A stretch of DNA of 64,000 nucleotides from NCBI RefSeq assembly GCF_014892515.1, contig NZ_JADBGR010000104.1, positions 47,826-111,825 on the forward strand, read 5' to 3'. The stretch comes from Myceligenerans pegani (lineage in GTDB: Bacteria > Actinomycetota > Actinomycetes > Actinomycetales > Cellulomonadaceae). A model generated the notes under the pieces. That model was not told where the DNA came from and searched no databases. It saw only the letters and a program-made list of their open reading frames with translations. Position 1 is the stretch's first letter, and each line of letters starts with the position of its first letter. Below, one piece after another: positions 1-8,425 of the stretch. A program made the translations under genes and the position numbers.

Positions 1-23
1 GCTACCAGCTGCGCCACAGCCCC
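1..23 (-). tRNA. tRNA-Ala, 5' portion only (cut by window edge)
   Basis: The reverse complement of these bases is identical to the first 23 nt of the complete tRNA-Ala gene at 2553-2625 (acceptor strand GGGGCTG and D-arm). The anticodon lies outside the window, so the isotype is inferred from the identity of the visible part and of its promoter. Confidence 0.75.
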
Positions 24-48
24 AGAGCCCACGTGAGCGGGCCCCGCA

Positions 49-78
49 AGCATACGCAGCGCCGGGCACACCCGCCAA
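49..78 (-). promoter_or_regulatory. tRNA-Ala promoter, minus-strand copy
   Basis: On the minus strand, TTGGCG (78-73) and TATGCT (54-49) are separated by 18 bp, a good housekeeping-sigma promoter, about 25 nt before the tRNA 5' end. The identical promoter serves the plus-strand tRNA-Ala at 2498-2527. Confidence 0.65.
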
Positions 79-112
79 ATTCGCACCCAGGATCAACTAG
101 TAGCCTGCCTAC

Positions 113-433
113 ATGAAGGCCGACGCGCTCCGCGGGCACCTCGACTCCCTGATCCTGGCCGTCGTCGAGGACGAGCCGTTGCACGGGTACGCGATCATCG
201 AGGCGCTGAGCGCGCGCAGCGGCGGCGAGCTCGGGCTTCCCACCGGAACCGTGTACCCGGCGCTCCGGCGGCTGGAGCGGGCGGGCTACCTCGACAGCGC
301 CTGGTCCACCGTGGGCGGGCGGCGTCGTCGCACCTATTCGCTGTCGCACGCCGGGACGAAGGCGCTGGCGCGGCACCGCGAGGAGTGGCGCACTTTCTCG
401 GCGGTCGTCGGCCGGGTGCTCGGTGAGGCGTGA
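113..433 (+). CDS. PadR-family transcriptional regulator
   Basis: This 106-residue protein has the compact PadR winged helix: an N-terminal helix (LDSLILAVV), the signature LHGYAIIEAL, the recognition segment LPTGTVYPALRRLERAGYL (about 42-60) and the wing (GRRRRTYSLSHAG). PadR proteins usually repress neighbouring transporter or membrane-protein genes and respond to small toxic compounds. The ATG at 113 lacks an obvious ribosome-binding site and may be nearly leaderless. The next gene overlaps its end, so the two are probably translationally coupled and the product may repress its own operon. The family call is firm. The ligand is unknown. Confidence 0.9.
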   Translation: MKADALRGHLDSLILAVVEDEPLHGYAIIEALSARSGGELGLPTGTVYPALRRLERAGYLDSAWSTVGGRRRRTYSLSHAGTKALARHREEWRTFSAVVGRVLGEA

Positions 434-1136
434 TCCGGAGGATCTCGGCGTCGAACCAGGGGCAACCCTGATGCGGTCGCGCCCGCGAGCCACAACCATG
501 GACGGCGTGTCCGCCGTTACCGCCTACCTGGCCGATCTCGAGCACGCGCTCGTCGGCCCCTCGCGCGTTCGTCGCGACCTCGTGCAGGAGGCCGCCGACC
601 ACCTCGAGGACGCGACCGCGGCCTACGTTCGCGCCGGGTGCGACGAGCGCCGGGCCGCCGAGCGTGCCGTCGTCGACTTCGGAACGGTCGACGACGTCGC
701 GCCCGGCTTCCAGGCGACGCTGGCGGTCTCGTCGGCGCGTCGCACCGCGATGCTGCTCCTCGCCTTCATGGTGGTCCAGCCGTTCGCCTGGGACGGACCG
801 TTGATCTCGACCGGTGCCCCGACGCCGGGCGGCGCCGTGTACGCGGCTCTCGACAGCGCCGTCGAGGCGACGGGGACGGTGATGATCGCGGTGGCGGCGC
901 TGCTGCTCGTCGTCACCGGGATCGGCGGACGATGGTTCGACGCCGGCCGCCGGGCCGCGCTCGTGACCGCCGGGTTCGCCATGGTCTCGTCGGTGGTGCT
1001 GGTGGGCATCGGCGCGACGACGACCGCCGTGGGGGCCGGGCCGGACCCGAACAGCTGGCTGGTGCTCGGAGTCGTCGTGGGACTTCCCATGGCGGCCGTC
1101 GCCGTGTCGGCGCGCCGCACTCTCGCGACCTGCTGA
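423..1136 (+). CDS. PadR-partner membrane protein with HAAS-like N-terminal domain
   Basis: The C-terminal two thirds has about four hydrophobic segments (near residues 103-120, 145-165, 175-195 and 208-228 counted from the GTG at 423). The N-terminal soluble part contains a helical domain (YLADLEHAL to AERAVVDFG) typical of the permease-prefix or HAAS domain found next to PadR regulators. The GTG at 423 overlaps the padR stop. An ATG at 498 starts right at the conserved domain and could be the true start, giving 212 residues. Neither start has a strong Shine-Dalgarno sequence. The molecular role is not established. Such pairs often act as a membrane effector and its repressor. Confidence 0.7.
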   Translation: MRRDPEDLGVEPGATLMRSRPRATTMDGVSAVTAYLADLEHALVGPSRVRRDLVQEAADHLEDATAAYVRAGCDERRAAERAVVDFGTVDDVAPGFQATLAVSSARRTAMLLLAFMVVQPFAWDGPLISTGAPTPGGAVYAALDSAVEATGTVMIAVAALLLVVTGIGGRWFDAGRRAALVTAGFAMVSSVVLVGIGATTTAVGAGPDPNSWLVLGVVVGLPMAAVAVSARRTLATC

Positions 1137-1160
1137 ACCGTGTTCGAGCCGCCCTGCCGG

Positions 1161-2282
1161 TCAGCCGCTGAGCCGCCGCAGCAGCACCTCGGCCGGCCCC
1201 CGATGTCCCGCCCGGTGCAGCCAGTACGCGCCCGCCAGCGAGACCAGCCACGTCCCGAACGCGATTCCGGCGGCCCCCACATACCGGACCTCGCCGCCGA
1301 GCCCGAGCGCGAACGGCGCCATCAGGCCGACGAACGCCACCGACTGGAACAGGTAGAACGTCAGCGACCGCTGCCCCAGCGCCTGGACCGCCACGACCAC
1401 GGGATGCGCGGGCACGGGGACGCGGAGCGCCGCCAGACCGATGAGCGCGGCCGCACCCACGCCGCCCGCGTACCCCGTGACCCCGTGCACCACCGCCGCG
1501 ACCCCGGCCACGACCGCCGTCGGCCCCTGCCAGAAACCGGCCTCCATCAGCGCGAACGGCACGCCGCCCAGCACCGACACGCCGAGCCCCAGCGCGGCCG
1601 TCCGGGTCAGGAGCGTGCGGTGGCGGTGCGGCTCCTCCAGGATCCGGCGCCGTGCCGCCCAGATGCCCAGCAGTACTCCGGGCAGCACCTGCCACGTCAT
1701 GAAGGTCGCCATGCGCAGCCACTCCAGGACGCGGTCCCACGGCGTGAAGATCGGGCTGTCCGCGCCGATCACCAGGGTGAACCCCTCGGTCGCCGAGAGC
1801 GCGCCGTAGACGGCGAACGCCATCGCCACGCCGGCGAGGGCGAGTCGGAGCACCTGGAGCAGGCGTGCGTCGGACCAGGTGAGCGCTCCGGCGAGGATCA
1901 GGCTCGCGATCCCGTACATCGTCAGCACGTCGTAGAACAGCAGCATGACGTGCAGCAGACCGAGCAGGAGCAGCCACAGGCCCCGCCGCCGCACGAGACG
2001 GCGTACCGCATCCCAGCTCTCGCCCCGGCCGCGGCAGCGCAGCGCGAGCTGGGCGAGGCCGTAGCCGAACAGGAGGACGAACATCGGGCGGGCCCGATGG
2101 TTCACGAACACGTCCTCGAGGAACACCGTCACGCGGTCGCCGAGGCCGAGCGCACGAACGCCGTCGACCGCGTACAGCAGCAGACACGAGTGGGCGAGCG
2201 CGATCGAGAGGAGCATCAGTCCGCGCGCCAGGTCCGGCGCGGGAGCGCGGGCGGGAACGCGTGCGCGAGCGCTGAGCAGCAC
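1161..2282 (-). CDS. DUF418 family multi-pass membrane protein
   Basis: This 373-residue protein has roughly eight to ten hydrophobic helices. It opens with the family hallmark DLARGLMLLSIALAH and carries RARPMFVLLFGYG (near 64-76) and GQRSLTFYLFQS (near 309-320), all typical of DUF418 (YeiB-like) proteins of unknown transport function. The first usable codon is a GTG at 2282 directly preceded, in the same frame, by a TAG stop. Upstream of that stop the frame is open back to a well-placed ATG with a strong ribosome-binding site. The gene therefore may have lost its natural N-terminus to an amber mutation, or may begin by re-initiation. It faces the PadR pair, with 24 bp between the stops. Confidence 0.8.
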   Translation of the reverse strand: MLLSARARVPARAPAPDLARGLMLLSIALAHSCLLLYAVDGVRALGLGDRVTVFLEDVFVNHRARPMFVLLFGYGLAQLALRCRGRGESWDAVRRLVRRRGLWLLLLGLLHVMLLFYDVLTMYGIASLILAGALTWSDARLLQVLRLALAGVAMAFAVYGALSATEGFTLVIGADSPIFTPWDRVLEWLRMATFMTWQVLPGVLLGIWAARRRILEEPHRHRTLLTRTAALGLGVSVLGGVPFALMEAGFWQGPTAVVAGVAAVVHGVTGYAGGVGAAALIGLAALRVPVPAHPVVVAVQALGQRSLTFYLFQSVAFVGLMAPFALGLGGEVRYVGAAGIAFGTWLVSLAGAYWLHRAGHRGPAEVLLRRLSG

Positions 2283-2345
2283 CTACGACCGGTCCGCTGA
2301 CGCCACGAGGCCGCGGGCCGTCGGTCTGCGGTGGGGCATGAACAT
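2283..2345 (-). other. Short upstream frame ending in amber codon before DUF418 gene
   Basis: A strong ribosome-binding site (GGAGG, 4 nt before the start) precedes an ATG at 2345 with a second ATG at 2339. The frame encodes MFMPHRRPTARGLVASADRS and stops at TAG (2285-2283), immediately followed in the same frame by the GTG of the DUF418 gene. Basic, proline-rich N-termini of this type are usual in DUF418 proteins, so this looks like the true N-terminus separated by one stop codon. The alternatives are a leader peptide that drives re-initiation, or a sequencing error. Confidence 0.5.
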
Positions 2346-2495
2346 GGTTCCTCCGGATCGGCGGTGGTCAGGCGGGCGCGGCAGAAACTCGCACACCCAA
2401 CCAGGTCCTGGTGAACGGCGCGGGCCGGGCGGGTGAACCCGCGGGACTGGCCCGATGCACAGTGACGAGGCCCACGCGGTGGGATTCCGGATTCG

Positions 2496-2575
2496 ATTTG
2501 GCGGGTGTGCCCGGCGCTGCGTATGCTTGCGGGGCCCGCTCACGTGGGCTCTGGGGCTGTGGCGCAGCTGGTAGC
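2496..2575. repeat. Right arm of 80-bp perfect inverted repeat
   Basis: This arm is the exact reverse complement of 1-80 and covers the tRNA-Ala promoter, the leader and the first 23 nt of the tRNA. The two arms enclose 2.4 kb with the PadR pair and the DUF418 gene. Confidence 0.9.
2498..2527 (+). promoter_or_regulatory. tRNA-Ala promoter
   Basis: TTGGCG (2498-2503), an 18-bp spacer and TATGCT (2522-2527) lie 25 bp before the mature tRNA start. The same promoter is found in inverted orientation at 49-78. Confidence 0.7.
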
Positions 2576-2625
2576 GCACCTGCATGGCATGCAGGGGGTC
2601 AGGGGTTCGAGTCCCCTCAGCTCCA
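2553..2625 (+). tRNA. tRNA-Ala (anticodon GGC)
   Basis: The 73-nt gene folds into a standard cloverleaf. The acceptor stem is GGGGCTG with CAGCTCC (one G-T pair) and the discriminator is A at 2625. The D-arm is GCGC-AGCTGGTA-GCGC. The anticodon stem CCTGC/GCAGG has loop ATGGCAT, giving anticodon GGC. The T-arm contains GGTTCGAGT. CCA is not encoded. The anticodon reads GCC alanine codons, the most common Ala codon in this G+C-rich genome. Confidence 0.95.
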
Positions 2626-2635
2626 CGAGACGGTG

Positions 2636-2671
2636 GACGGCGTGTGCTCTCCGATGGAGAGCCACGCCGTC
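2636..2671 (+). terminator. Intrinsic terminator after tRNA-Ala
   Basis: A long hairpin has outer arms GACGGCGTG (2636-2644) and CACGCCGTC (2663-2671) and inner arms GCTCTCC/GGAGAGC. T-rich sequence (TCGTCATTTCTTGT) follows. A second small hairpin (2684-2702, GTGGGGGC/GCCCCCAC) lies just downstream. Confidence 0.75.
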
Positions 2672-2768
2672 TCGTCATTTCTTGTGGGGGCGCAGCCCCC
2701 ACGCCCCGCCCGGGGCTTTGCCCCGGACCCCCACCTGGGTGGCGGGTTCAGATCAGTTCGCTCCCCGG

Positions 2769-4679
2769 TCAGTTGCGGTGGGCGTGCCCTCGGCAGGCGT
2801 TGTCGGCCACCACCTCGCCGTCGGCCGTCAGGTCCAGCGTGACGACGTCGTCGTAGACGCGCCGCTCGGTGCCAGTGACGTCGTACTCGGCGTCCATCAG
2901 CGGGAACAGGTAGACCGGCGTCAAGGTCAGCTCGGAGCCGCATCGGGTGCGCCGCAGGTCCAGCTGCAGGTGGCCGTAGTGCAGGCCGCCGTCGATCAGC
3001 CGCGGGTCGCCGTTCGCGCCGGTCTCCCACCGCTCGGGTTCGTCCACCGCGGCCGACCACTCGGAGTGGGTGTTGAACCGGATCGGCTCGTAGGTGCCGT
3101 CTCCCGTCCTGTGCAGCTGCTCACCGCGCAGCCCGTCCGCGGCGACGCCCACGTCGTAGACCTGCACGCCCACGCCGTCGCCGTTGGAGTCGACGAGGGA
3201 CCGCTCGAACATCTCGTCGTGCCCGCTGATCACCGCGGTCACGCCGTACTCCTCGAACATCGGGGTCCAGGCGCGCATCGCGACGCCGGACTGGTTGTCG
3301 GCGAACTCGTGGTTGGGCGGGGTGCCGTGCACGCCGCTGGAGTAGGCCGCGTGGTGGAACTGCACGATGATCACCTGACCCTGTGCGCGGGCGTCGGCGA
3401 GTTGCGCCCTGGCCCACTCCCACTGCGCGCTGCCCTCGCCGATGTCCGGCAGGTCGGGCTCGCCGGCGTCGGTGCCGTACACGTCCGCGAAGGCGGTGGC
3501 GTACTCCTCGGCCGTGAACGAGCCCTGGGTGTCGGTCGACATCCGCTCCGGGGAGAGGTTCGTGTCGTCGCCGGAGAACACCTCGCCGGAGAGCATCCCG
3601 GTGGCGGTGTTCTCGTCGGGCAGCCCGTTGGTGGAGTCGAGCGTGAGGATCGTGACCGGGCCGTGGTCGAGGCGGTAGTAGGAGTCGCGCACCTGCGGGC
3701 TCGCCGGATCGCCCGGAGTGACCATGTAGTCGAGGTAGCGGTTGCGTGAGACCACCACCGGGGTGCGGTCCTCCGGGGTGCCGTACCCGCCGCTGATGCC
3801 GGCGTACGTCTCCCAGTTGCCCAGTGCGGTCACGAGCGGGACGTTCGAGGCGAGATCGCCGGACTCGCCGGCGAAGTGCCGCCAGAACTCGTCCCAGGCG
3901 GGCTGATAGCCGGAGCCCTGCACGAGGTCACCGGCGATCAGCATCAGGTCCGGGTCCTGCTCGGCGATGGTGGCGATGTTCGCGTCGAGCGCGTCGGCCT
4001 GGGTCAGCGGATAGCGCACCAGCTCCTCGCCGTAGCGCACGGCGGTTCCGTAGCGTTCCGCCCACAGGGAGTCGACGCCGGGCCGGTCGGCCGATCCCTC
4101 CGCCAGGCCGGCCCATGCCGTCTCCCACTCGCGGTTCTCGAATCGGCCGGCGGGTTCGGTCTCCGTGTCGGCGAAGGCCACCAGCCGCACGTGCTTCCAC
4201 CGGCCCGCGTCCGGGGCCGTGGCGAACGTCGCGGTGTGCTTCACGCCGTCCTGGGTGACGGTGTAGCGGTAGGTCTTGCCCGCCTTCAGGCCGTCGATCC
4301 GCACCACGTGCTGGTAGTTGCTGTCGGAGTGGAGCCAGGATCCCTGGTCCAGTCCGTCGATGCGCTCGCCGAGCTCGGCGTCGGAGTACTCCATCAGGCC
4401 CAGATACCGCGGGTCGCTGGCGAAGGTCCGTCGTCCGATGCCGGGGCCGACGACGGTCACCCTGCCGGAGGTGTCGAGCTCGCTGATCCACACGAGCGTC
4501 ATCGAGTCCGACGACGGCGCCTGCAGATAGGGCAGCACCCGGAAGCCCGGCTGGGGTGCCGCGGGCGAGGACCCTGCCGAAGGCAGCGGCGTCCCACCGG
4601 GCGGCGAGGCGACCGCGGGACCGGCCAGGACGGTGGTGGCAGACAGAGCGAGCAGCATCGCGGCGGTTTTTCGGCGCAC
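2769..4679 (-). CDS. Secreted calcineurin-like metallophosphoesterase (purple acid phosphatase-like)
   Basis: The start chosen is GTG at 4679, preceded by AAGGAG and followed at once by a signal peptide (VRRKTAAMLLALSATTVLAGPAVA), giving 636 residues. An ATG farther upstream lacks a ribosome-binding site. Residues about 45-155 resemble a fibronectin-like purple acid phosphatase N-domain (MTLVWISE, AGKTYRYTV). The metal-binding core follows: FADTE, AGDLVQG, ALGNWE, QFHHAAYSS and SGHDEMFER. The last motif has Glu where many relatives have His (GHxH). The protein probably hydrolyses phosphate esters outside the cell. The substrate is unknown. It stands alone, with a terminator between it and the protease gene. 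Confidence 0.85.
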   Translation of the reverse strand: MRRKTAAMLLALSATTVLAGPAVASPPGGTPLPSAGSSPAAPQPGFRVLPYLQAPSSDSMTLVWISELDTSGRVTVVGPGIGRRTFASDPRYLGLMEYSDAELGERIDGLDQGSWLHSDSNYQHVVRIDGLKAGKTYRYTVTQDGVKHTATFATAPDAGRWKHVRLVAFADTETEPAGRFENREWETAWAGLAEGSADRPGVDSLWAERYGTAVRYGEELVRYPLTQADALDANIATIAEQDPDLMLIAGDLVQGSGYQPAWDEFWRHFAGESGDLASNVPLVTALGNWETYAGISGGYGTPEDRTPVVVSRNRYLDYMVTPGDPASPQVRDSYYRLDHGPVTILTLDSTNGLPDENTATGMLSGEVFSGDDTNLSPERMSTDTQGSFTAEEYATAFADVYGTDAGEPDLPDIGEGSAQWEWARAQLADARAQGQVIIVQFHHAAYSSGVHGTPPNHEFADNQSGVAMRAWTPMFEEYGVTAVISGHDEMFERSLVDSNGDGVGVQVYDVGVAADGLRGEQLHRTGDGTYEPIRFNTHSEWSAAVDEPERWETGANGDPRLIDGGLHYGHLQLDLRRTRCGSELTLTPVYLFPLMDAEYDVTGTERRVYDDVVTLDLTADGEVVADNACRGHAHRN

Positions 4680-4767
4680 AGTGACTCCTTCGGGTGATGC
4701 GCTCATCGTCGAGGGACGACGTGACTCCGTCATGGCCGGGTGGTGTTGTGGAGGTGAAACACTCCGG

Positions 4768-4806
4768 GCCGGACGCCCAGGCACTCGCGTGACCTGGGCG
4801 TCCGGC
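4768..4806 (-). terminator. Intrinsic terminator of the S8 protease gene
   Basis: A 14-bp perfect stem, GCCGGACGCCCAGG (4768-4781) with CCTGGGCGTCCGGC (4793-4806), lies 15 bp beyond the protease stop codon and upstream of the phosphatase start. It should separate the two minus-strand transcripts. Confidence 0.75.
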
Positions 4807-4821
4807 GTCGCGGGTTCTCGG

Positions 4822-7800
4822 TCAGTCGACGGCGTACGCCCGGACGACCGTCTTGGTCACGGTCGCGCCCGCCGCGTCCCACGCCTCGACCCTGAGCGAG
4901 ACGTGCTCGGTACCGGCCGGTGCCCTGACCGGCGCGGCGTAGGTGCCGTCACCGATCCGCAGAGCCTTCGTCCGGTGCCACGTGTCGCCGTCGTCGGCCG
5001 ACCACCACAGGCGGGCGCCCTTGACCTCCGACGTGTCGTACGCGCCGTCCTGGTGGTCCGCCCGGACCCGCACCCACGTGGTCCCGGGTGCGGAGCCCGA
5101 CAGGTCGAGCCCGCGCACGTCCCACGTGGTGTCGAGCAGCGGCGGGCGGGCGTCGTCGGCGACGTCGGAACGCGCGCGGAAGGTCCATTCGCCGGTCACG
5201 CTCGTGGCGAGCCGGTAGGCGGGGTCGTCCGGTGTGCTCTCGAGCAGCATCCGGTAGTCCGCCCCGCCCTCGGGGACGGTCGGGAACGCGTAGGGCTCCG
5301 GGACGTCCTCGATCAGTTCGCCGTCCTGCCAGACGCGCAGGCGTTCCACGATGTCCGAACCCCACAGCACGCCGCCGTTGTCGTCGACCCGGCCGGACGG
5401 GGTGAGCCAGAGATCACTGCCCCACTGCATGACCGGCGTGATCGGCGAGTTGCCGGGCGCCAGCACACCCGCGGCGAGTCCCTGCCGGTCCCGGCCCGGC
5501 GTGTCCCAGCTGCGCCGGGTGCTCTCCGCGAGCACCACGCCCACGCCGTCCTCCTGGATCTCGGACCGCAGGAGCCATTCCCCGGGCCCGGCGGTCACGT
5601 ACTCGGTACGGCGAGTGCCGACGGGGACGGGGTCCGCCGCGGCGGCGACGACGATGCTGCCGGGGTGCCAGTACAGGCGCTGGGCGAGGTGCGTGTCGCC
5701 GACCGAGGCGCCGTAGGTGGTCTCGACCGCGACGGTCGTGCGGTCGTCACCCCGCAGCGCGGGAACCTCGACGCCCTCGCTGTGGTGGGCGAGGTCGTAG
5801 CGGTAGGCCGCGGCCTCGTCGCCCGTGGTCGGCGCCAGCAGCGTCGCCTGGACGAGGGCGTCGTAGTCGCCGTGGCTCGCCGCCGGAACCGGCGTCAGCG
5901 CGACGTCGGTCCCCGGACCGTAGGTCACGTTGACGCCCGCGGAGGCCGCCTCCGCCGAGTCCTCGACGTCCACGTCGATGCCCAGCGTCGCCGGTTCGGC
6001 GGGACGGTGCGTCAAGGTGGTGATCTCCTCGGCCGTCGTCCCGTCCAGGAGCACCTCGACGTCGGACGTGGCGTCGACCTCGCCGCTCCCGAGGAACAGC
6101 GCGTCCGTGACCTCGCCGTCCTCACCGAACGTCTCGAGGTACACCATCGGGCTGTACACGCCGGGGATCACGCGCGCCGTGGCGACGCCGTCCTCGAACG
6201 TGAGGCCCGTGCCGAACACCCCGCCGTGCTCGGGGTCCAGCTTGATCGCCGCGCCCCACGTGTCCGCGGGTACGGATCGGCCGTTCCGGTCGACGGCGCG
6301 CACCGTCAGGTCCACGTACTCGCGCTCCTTCGCCCAGCCGACCGGCGTGCGCACCGTCTCGCCGTCGGCTCCGGTCGCGACGAGCGTCCCGCCGATCGCG
6401 CCGATCGCGCCCGGCCCGTCGGCCACGGTCACGTCGACCGACACGGTCCCGCCGGCCGGGACGACGACGGAGTCGGCCGACAGCGTGACCGCGTCGTCCA
6501 CCGAGGCGCCTGCTGCGTCCCTGACGTCGGTCGCAAGGGTGAGCGCGACGTCGTCGGCCCCCGCGTTCGTGTACGTCACGGTGCCGGAGGCCGATTCGCC
6601 GTCGTGCGGCCAGGTGAAGGTGCCGAACGAGACCGACGGCGTGGCGGCGACCTGCTGCGCGATGGCGCCGGGGACCGTGATCCGTCCCGCGCCCTCGGAC
6701 CAGACGTCCGCGCCCGTGGGTTCGGCGGACCCCATCAGGGCGGACTTGAGGGCGGTCGCGTCGAGGTCCGGCCGGGCCTGCTTGAGCACCGCGGCCGCGC
6801 CCGCGACGTGCGGGGCCGCCATGGAGGTGCCGCTCTCCGCGACGTGCAGGTCGTCGACGATCACGCCCATCGTCGTGCCCTCCGCCCGTGCGGCGACGAT
6901 CCCGTCGCCCGGCGCGACGACGTCGGGCTTGAGCAGCCCGGCGTCGGCGCCGCCGCGGCTGGAGTAGGGGGTCACGGTGTCGGCGTCGTCGACGGCGCCC
7001 ACCGTGAGGGCCGACGCGGCGATGCCGGGCGAGCCCACGCTGCCCTGGCCGAGTTCGCCGAAGTTGCCCGCGGCCACCACGAACAGCGTGCCGTACTGCT
7101 CGGTCAGCTCGTCCACCGCGACCGCGTCCGGGGACGGGACGTCGAAGAACAGGCTGCCCAGCGACAGGTTCACGACGTCGGCGCCCTCCGCGGCCGCCCA
7201 TTCCATGCCGTCGATGACGTCCGATGTCTCGCCGTAGCCGTCGTCGTCCAGGACCTTGCCGACCAGCAGGTCGGCGTCCGGGGCGACGCCCCGGTTCGCG
7301 CCGTCCGACGCCTCGCCCGACCCCGTCAGGATCGAGGCGACGTGCGTGCCGTGGCCGTGGCCGTCGGTCACGTCGCCCTTGCCGGTGAAGTCCCGCTCGC
7401 CGGCCACCACGTCGTCGAGGTCGGGGTGCGTCGCGTCGATGCCCGAGTCGAGCACGGCGACCGTGACGCCCTCGCCCGTGAACCCCGCCTCCCACGCCTC
7501 GGGGGCGCCGATCTGCGGCGTCGAGTCCGCGTCCGACGCCCGGACCGGCTGGTCCAGCCAGACGTACCCGACGCCGTCGGGGGCGGCACGCTTCGTGGAG
7601 ACGTCCGTGCCGGCCGGCTCCCCGGCCGGCGCGAGGGCGTCGAGCAGCTTCGTCGCCCGGCCCTTCGGCAGGACGTCGGCCACGGCTCCGACCGACTCCA
7701 GTTCCATGTCGGGCGTGATGCCCGACGACGCCCAGTCGTGCTTGGCCGGCGCCGCGACGCGGGCGCTGTCGTCCGGAGAGCCGGCCGTGTCGGCGCCGGC

Positions 7801-8253
7801 GACGGCCGCGGTGCCTTCGGCCGTCGCCGCGGCGGCCGCCGCGGTCTGGACGATCACGGGCAGCGAGTCGCGCGAGGCGTCGTCGTACCCGGCCTCGACC
7901 AGGCCGGTCACGTCGAACAGCGCGCGGTCCAGGCGGCCGGGCACGAGCGGTGCGACGTCGCGCGGGATGACGTAGAGATGGTCCCCCTCACGCTGCTGGA
8001 AGAAGGCCATGTGTTCGCGGCCGGGGCCGGGCCGCACCGTCGCCGTGACCGAGCCGTCGGTCGCGGTCCGCACGGTGACGACGTCGCCCGTCAGCAGCGT
8101 CACGGACGCGGGACGATCCTGCGCCGCGGTCCCCGGCCGGCCTTGTCCGAGATGTGGTACCGGTGTGTCCTGCGGAACGACCGCGGTCGCCCACGTCCCC
8201 CCGCCCAGTGCGATCGCCATCGCGACCGCCGCTGCACTTGCTCTCCTGCGCAT
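4822..8253 (-). CDS. Secreted subtilisin-like serine protease (S8 family)
   Basis: The start is ATG 8253, with GGGAG upstream and a signal peptide MRRRASAAAVAMAIALGGG. An in-frame ATG at 8388 lacks these. The product has 1143 residues. After a propeptide-like region (TLLTGDVVTVRT) the catalytic triad is complete: Asp in VAVLDSGIDATHPDLD (about 268), His in GHGTHVAS (about 303) and Ser in GTSMAAPHVAGAA (about 475), with the oxyanion Asn in AAGNFG (about 396). About 600 further residues form beta-rich domains, as in the large Streptomyces extracellular S8 peptidases. No anchor is visible, so the enzyme is probably released. It divergently shares a 211-bp region with the MarR gene. Confidence 0.92.
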   Translation of the reverse strand: MRRRASAAAVAMAIALGGGTWATAVVPQDTPVPHLGQGRPGTAAQDRPASVTLLTGDVVTVRTATDGSVTATVRPGPGREHMAFFQQREGDHLYVIPRDVAPLVPGRLDRALFDVTGLVEAGYDDASRDSLPVIVQTAAAAAATAEGTAAVAGADTAGSPDDSARVAAPAKHDWASSGITPDMELESVGAVADVLPKGRATKLLDALAPAGEPAGTDVSTKRAAPDGVGYVWLDQPVRASDADSTPQIGAPEAWEAGFTGEGVTVAVLDSGIDATHPDLDDVVAGERDFTGKGDVTDGHGHGTHVASILTGSGEASDGANRGVAPDADLLVGKVLDDDGYGETSDVIDGMEWAAAEGADVVNLSLGSLFFDVPSPDAVAVDELTEQYGTLFVVAAGNFGELGQGSVGSPGIAASALTVGAVDDADTVTPYSSRGGADAGLLKPDVVAPGDGIVAARAEGTTMGVIVDDLHVAESGTSMAAPHVAGAAAVLKQARPDLDATALKSALMGSAEPTGADVWSEGAGRITVPGAIAQQVAATPSVSFGTFTWPHDGESASGTVTYTNAGADDVALTLATDVRDAAGASVDDAVTLSADSVVVPAGGTVSVDVTVADGPGAIGAIGGTLVATGADGETVRTPVGWAKEREYVDLTVRAVDRNGRSVPADTWGAAIKLDPEHGGVFGTGLTFEDGVATARVIPGVYSPMVYLETFGEDGEVTDALFLGSGEVDATSDVEVLLDGTTAEEITTLTHRPAEPATLGIDVDVEDSAEAASAGVNVTYGPGTDVALTPVPAASHGDYDALVQATLLAPTTGDEAAAYRYDLAHHSEGVEVPALRGDDRTTVAVETTYGASVGDTHLAQRLYWHPGSIVVAAAADPVPVGTRRTEYVTAGPGEWLLRSEIQEDGVGVVLAESTRRSWDTPGRDRQGLAAGVLAPGNSPITPVMQWGSDLWLTPSGRVDDNGGVLWGSDIVERLRVWQDGELIEDVPEPYAFPTVPEGGADYRMLLESTPDDPAYRLATSVTGEWTFRARSDVADDARPPLLDTTWDVRGLDLSGSAPGTTWVRVRADHQDGAYDTSEVKGARLWWSADDGDTWHRTKALRIGDGTYAAPVRAPAGTEHVSLRVEAWDAAGATVTKTVVRAYAVD

Positions 8254-8425
8254 CGGGTCTCCCGTCCGGTTCGAGCGCGCCGCCTGTGCGGCGCCATGCC
8301 AACCAGACGCAGCAGACCCGCCGGGAGGTTGCATGCGGCCCGGACGACGTCGGTCGCTCAGCCGGGCGTGCCCGCCGAGAACGCGCACTTCACGGGCGCT
8401 CGCTTGCGTGCTCGCGACGATCAGA

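Larger units (their letters stand above)
1..80. repeat. Left arm of 80-bp perfect inverted repeat
   Basis: Bases 1-80 are the exact reverse complement of 2496-2575. The arm holds the promoter, the untranslated leader and the first 23 nt of a tRNA-Ala gene. Identity stops at the upstream edge of the -35 box (position 81). The outer limit lies beyond the window, so the duplicated unit may be longer. Confidence 0.9.

Noticed and set aside
1140-2300. Long open frames on the plus strand opposite the DUF418 gene
   Set aside because: The products are Arg/Glu/His-rich without domains. The minus strand encodes clear membrane helices with DUF418 motifs.
1-2625. Integrative element ending at tRNA-Ala
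   Set aside because: No integrase, excisionase or direct-repeat att pair is visible. The repeats are inverted and include the promoter, unlike a typical tRNA 3'-end attachment site.
2684-2726. Hairpins GTGGGGGC/GCCCCCAC and CCGGGGC/GCCCCGG as a separate regulatory RNA
   Set aside because: They directly follow the tRNA terminator and face the 3' end of a convergent gene. Additional terminator function is the simpler reading.
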